Shown here: piece by piece, positions 61,618 through 64,000 of the stretch
How positions within the stretch are numbered: the stretch's first letter is position 1
Layout: every line of letters starts with the position of its first letter
Assembly (NCBI GenBank): GCA_964463695.1
Contig: CAYXCZ010000019.1
Coordinates: 1 to 64,000 of the forward strand
Direction of reading: 5' to 3'
Source: JALNZU01 sp964463695
Lineage (GTDB): Bacteria > Bacteroidota > Bacteroidia > Bacteroidales > F082
Length of the DNA stretch: 64,000 nt
The notes under the pieces: generated by a model
What the model saw: the letters and a program-made list of their open reading frames with translations, nothing else
What the model was told of the DNA's origin: nothing
Databases searched by the model: none
Translations under genes and position numbers: made by a program

Positions 61618-62913
61618 TTACTCAGCAATCACAAGGAAATAATTTTTCTTGCCTTTCTGAACAAGGATATACTTATTCTGCAGTAAGTCGTTTGTGTTCA
61701 GAATAGTAGCTTCCGTTACTTTTTCTTTGTTGATCGAAACGCTGTTCTCTTTCAAACTTCTTCTGGCTTCGCCTTTTGATGAAAAGATTCCTGTGTGGGT
61801 TGACAAAAATTCGGTGATCTCGACAGTTTCTTTTAAAGTTGAGATTGAAATTGCAGCACGTGGAACTCCATCAAAAACATTTAACAACATGGCTTCATTC
61901 ATCTTGTGAAGCACTTCTGTTGTTCCTTTTCCAAAAAGAATCTGACTGGCTTCCTCAGCCATTTCCAAATCTTCGGCTGAGTGAACGCTTACTGTTACTT
62001 CTTTTGCCAAAGCTTTTTGCAGCACGCGTGTATGCGGAGCTTCGCGATGTGCTTCCACGAGCTGACCAATTGTTTCTTTGTCAAGTAGGGTGAAGATTTT
62101 TATGTATTTTTCAGCATCTTCATCAGAACAATTCAGCCAGAATTGATAGAAGGCATATGGTGAGGTCTTTTCGGGATCTAACCAAATATTGCCTGATTCC
62201 GTTTTTCCGAATTTTCCACCATCAGCTTTCGTAATGAGGGGGCAAGTCAGTGCAAAAGCATTTTGATCAGAACCTAACTTTCTTCTAATCAGTTCAGTAC
62301 CTGTGGTTATGTTTCCCCACTGGTCGGAACCACCCATCTGAAGTTTGCAGTTGTGATGTTGGTAAAGGTGAAGAAAATCGAAACCTTGTACCAGTTGATA
62401 TGTGAATTCTGTAAATGACATTCCACTGCCACTATCCGCTGCCAGACGCTTTTTTACCGAATCCTTCGACATCATATAATTGACTGTCAGATGTTTTCCA
62501 ATATCACGGATAAAAGCCAGAAAACTGTAGTCTTTCATCCAGTCGTAATTATTAACGAGTTCAGCCTTATTGGGCGCAGCTGTTTCGAAATCAAGAAATT
62601 TTGCCAGCTGGTTTTTGATGCATTCCTGGTTATGACGTAAGGTTTTTTCGTCGAGCAGGTTTCGTTCCTGCGATTTTCCTGAAGGGTCGCCAATCATGCC
62701 TGTTGCGCCACCAACAAGAGCAATAGGTTTATGACCAGAGAGTTGCAAATGTTTTAACATCATAATACTCACCAAATGTCCAATATGCAGTGAGTCAGCC
62801 GTTGGATCAATGCCAACATAAGCCGCTGTTAATTCCTTGTTCAACTGCTCTTCTGTTCCGGGTGTGAGATCATGGATCATGCCTCTCCAACGCAACTCTT
62901 CAACAAAATTCAT
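61618..62913 (-). CDS. tyrS: tyrosine--tRNA ligase
   Basis: A 431-residue class I synthetase from ATG 62913 (MNFVEELRWRGMIHDLTPG), the start that matches the family; an ATG at 62919 gives two more residues, and a longer frame to 63003 is open but lies over the promoter. HIGH motif: PTADSLHIGHL. KMSKS equivalent: KADGGKFGKTESG. Tyr-binding YDWMKDYSFLAFIRDIGKH and the C-terminal S4 RNA-binding domain (LKETVEITEFLSTHTGIFSSKGEARRSL) are present. An exact -7 element lies at 62941-62948. Confidence 0.97.
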   Translation of the reverse strand: MNFVEELRWRGMIHDLTPGTEEQLNKELTAAYVGIDPTADSLHIGHLVSIMMLKHLQLSGHKPIALVGGATGMIGDPSGKSQERNLLDEKTLRHNQECIKNQLAKFLDFETAAPNKAELVNNYDWMKDYSFLAFIRDIGKHLTVNYMMSKDSVKKRLAADSGSGMSFTEFTYQLVQGFDFLHLYQHHNCKLQMGGSDQWGNITTGTELIRRKLGSDQNAFALTCPLITKADGGKFGKTESGNIWLDPEKTSPYAFYQFWLNCSDEDAEKYIKIFTLLDKETIGQLVEAHREAPHTRVLQKALAKEVTVSVHSAEDLEMAEEASQILFGKGTTEVLHKMNEAMLLNVFDGVPRAAISISTLKETVEITEFLSTHTGIFSSKGEARRSLKENSVSINKEKVTEATILNTNDLLQNKYILVQKGKKNYFLVIAE

Positions 62914-62940
62914 TTGCATAAACGTATAATTTTTAGGCGG

Positions 62941-62948
62941 CAAAGATA
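62941..62948 (-). promoter_or_regulatory. -7 promoter element for tyrS
   Basis: TATCTTTG on the minus strand matches TAnnTTTG exactly and gives a leader of about 20 bases to the ATG at 62913. Confidence 0.55.
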
Positions 62949-63028
62949 GGAAAAAGAAGAAAACCATTTTTGTAGGGATGCAGCAGTTATGCTGAAGTTT
63001 CACAGCATGGTTAAATACGAAACTTGCC

Positions 63029-63036
63029 TATCTTTG
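63029..63036 (+). promoter_or_regulatory. -7 promoter element for the epimerase gene
   Basis: TATCTTTG matches TAnnTTTG exactly and ends four bases before the ATG at 63041, so the transcript is expected to be leaderless. Confidence 0.55.
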
Positions 63037-63040
63037 TTGA

Positions 63041-64000
63041 ATGAAATTAGTAACAGGAGCAACAGGATTGGTAGGCTCACATCTGATGGTGCAATTGAGC
63101 AACAAGGGTGCTGAGATCAAAGCTATGAAGCGTTCAGGTTCGGATATGCATCTGATTGAGAAAGTATTTTCACTTTATGCTTTACAACCCAAGAAACAAT
63201 TGGAAGCAATTCATTGGGTTGACGCCGATTTAACAGATATTACTGTTCTTGAAGAACTTATGGAGGATGTTGATGAGATTTATCATTGTGCTGCGATCGT
63301 TTCATTTCACCCTTCGATGCGTCGTCTGATGTTGTTGACAAATGTTAACGGAACAGCAAATTTGGTTAACGCCGCGGTTCATAAAGGAAATATTGCCTTT
63401 TGCCATGTAAGTTCGATTGCTGCTTTAGGAAGAAGCGAGAATCAAACAATGATAACTGAAGAAAATCTGTGGAAAAATTCCGGAAGCAATTCTATTTATT
63501 CAGTTTCAAAATATGGGGCTGAAAGAGAAGTTTGGCGGGGCGTTGCCGAAGGATTAAATGCCGTAATCGTGAATCCGGCTGTGATACTTGGTCCGGGTAA
63601 CTGGAAATCAGGTAGCAGTGAATTGTTTTCATTGGTATGGAAAGGTTTAAAGTTTCATACTTCAGGGACAACTGGGTATGTAGATGTGCGTGATGTTGCC
63701 TCGGCTATGGTGACGCTGATGGAAGAAAAGCACTTTGGTCAGAGGTTCATCCTTTCGGCTGAAAACCTAAGCTATCGTCAGTTGTTTACGTGGATCGCCC
63801 GGAGTTTGGGTAAAAAAGAGCCTTCAATCCATGTGAAACCCTGGATGGCTGAAATAGCCTGGCGTTTGATGGCAATAAAAGGCTTTGTAATGAGAGAGAC
63901 ACCAGCCATAACGCGTGAAACTGCTCGGACAAGTCTTGTAAAAAAGAGCTATTCCTCTCATAAATTGGAAGAGGCAATTGGGTTCAAATTTATACCTGTC
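63041..64000 (+). CDS. NAD-dependent epimerase/dehydratase, cut by window end
   Basis: A 320-codon open frame from ATG 63041 that runs off the end of the window without a stop, so the product is partial. It has the extended-SDR Rossmann motif TGATGLVGSHL (GxxGxxG), VDADLTD and the NVNGTANLV segment, then SSIAALG with the catalytic Ser and YSVSKYGAERE with YxxxK. These are hallmarks of NAD(P)-dependent sugar-nucleotide epimerases or dihydroflavonol reductase-like enzymes; the middle (VNPAVILGPGNW ... GTTGYVDVRDVASAM) fits the latter. The substrate is unknown. It is divergent from tyrS and probably leaderless. Confidence 0.92.
   Translation, partial: MKLVTGATGLVGSHLMVQLSNKGAEIKAMKRSGSDMHLIEKVFSLYALQPKKQLEAIHWVDADLTDITVLEELMEDVDEIYHCAAIVSFHPSMRRLMLLTNVNGTANLVNAAVHKGNIAFCHVSSIAALGRSENQTMITEENLWKNSGSNSIYSVSKYGAEREVWRGVAEGLNAVIVNPAVILGPGNWKSGSSELFSLVWKGLKFHTSGTTGYVDVRDVASAMVTLMEEKHFGQRFILSAENLSYRQLFTWIARSLGKKEPSIHVKPWMAEIAWRLMAIKGFVMRETPAITRETARTSLVKKSYSSHKLEEAIGFKFIPV

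Noticed and set aside
1..64000. CRISPR array, tRNA/rRNA genes, prophage or insertion sequence
   Set aside because: No regularly spaced direct repeats, no cloverleaf-like sequence, and no transposase, integrase or phage structural gene could be recognised by reading; a tRNAscan and ISfinder run would be decisive.

Overview
The window is a 64-kb piece of a Bacteroidota chromosome, most likely class Bacteroidia. The evidence is taxon-specific machinery: a complete type IX secretion/gliding operon (porP-gldKLMN), T9SS C-terminal sorting domains, a TonB-dependent receptor with a carboxypeptidase-like N-terminal domain, a Reg_prop/Y_Y_Y sensor kinase, GldK-type lipoproteins, and gene starts preceded by the Bacteroidota -7 promoter element TAnnTTTG (19 exact copies are listed below). 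There are no tRNA or rRNA genes, CRISPR arrays, prophage or complete insertion sequence that I can see. Genus cannot be fixed from sequence alone; the mevalonate pathway genes argue against a typical gut Bacteroides.

Layout. 1-3200 is an accessory edge: AT-rich orphan ORFs, long imperfect hairpins resembling cassette recombination sites, and a HigBA-like toxin-antitoxin pair whose toxin frame is broken by a stop codon. 3216-9176 holds envelope genes: a DUF4173-like membrane protein, two unrelated lipoproteins, a DUF748/AsmA-like protein and a small lysine-rich lipoprotein. 9178-13230 is a LytS/LytT-type two-component system. 13906-23086 is a three-gene surface module: TonB-dependent receptor, a 1448-residue secreted protein with a T9SS-type C-terminal domain, and a PorV/PorQ paralogue. 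greA and a HIT protein follow, then a coiled-coil lipoprotein and a heptaheme cytochrome c/TPR lipoprotein.

27217-31483 (minus) is a mevalonate operon: class II HMG-CoA reductase, GYDIA GHMP kinase, diphosphomevalonate decarboxylase and mevalonate kinase. After a DUF1456 gene comes a long minus-strand housekeeping stretch: groES-groEL, secG, a TPR protein, lptE, a sigma-54 activator without receiver domain, pheT and recG. Then porP-gldKLMN (42376-48421, minus).

On the plus strand follow two tandem YitT paralogues, the two subunits of methylmalonyl-CoA mutase, and apolipoprotein N-acyltransferase. The right end has a CotH/lamin-tail T9SS cargo, a lipocalin, a PiT phosphate transporter, tyrS and the 5' part of an NAD-dependent epimerase cut by the window end.

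How they fit together: the T9SS core encoded here would export the two cargo proteins with sorting domains (17643-21989 and 56529-59549), the PorV paralogue may be a dedicated outer-membrane partner, and Lnt, LptE and SecG serve the same envelope. The two-component system sits 0.7 kb upstream of the TonB/cargo/PorV module and is a plausible regulator of it. That module is the best candidate here for a poorly described system. All functions are assigned by reading motifs and family resemblance; no database search was run.
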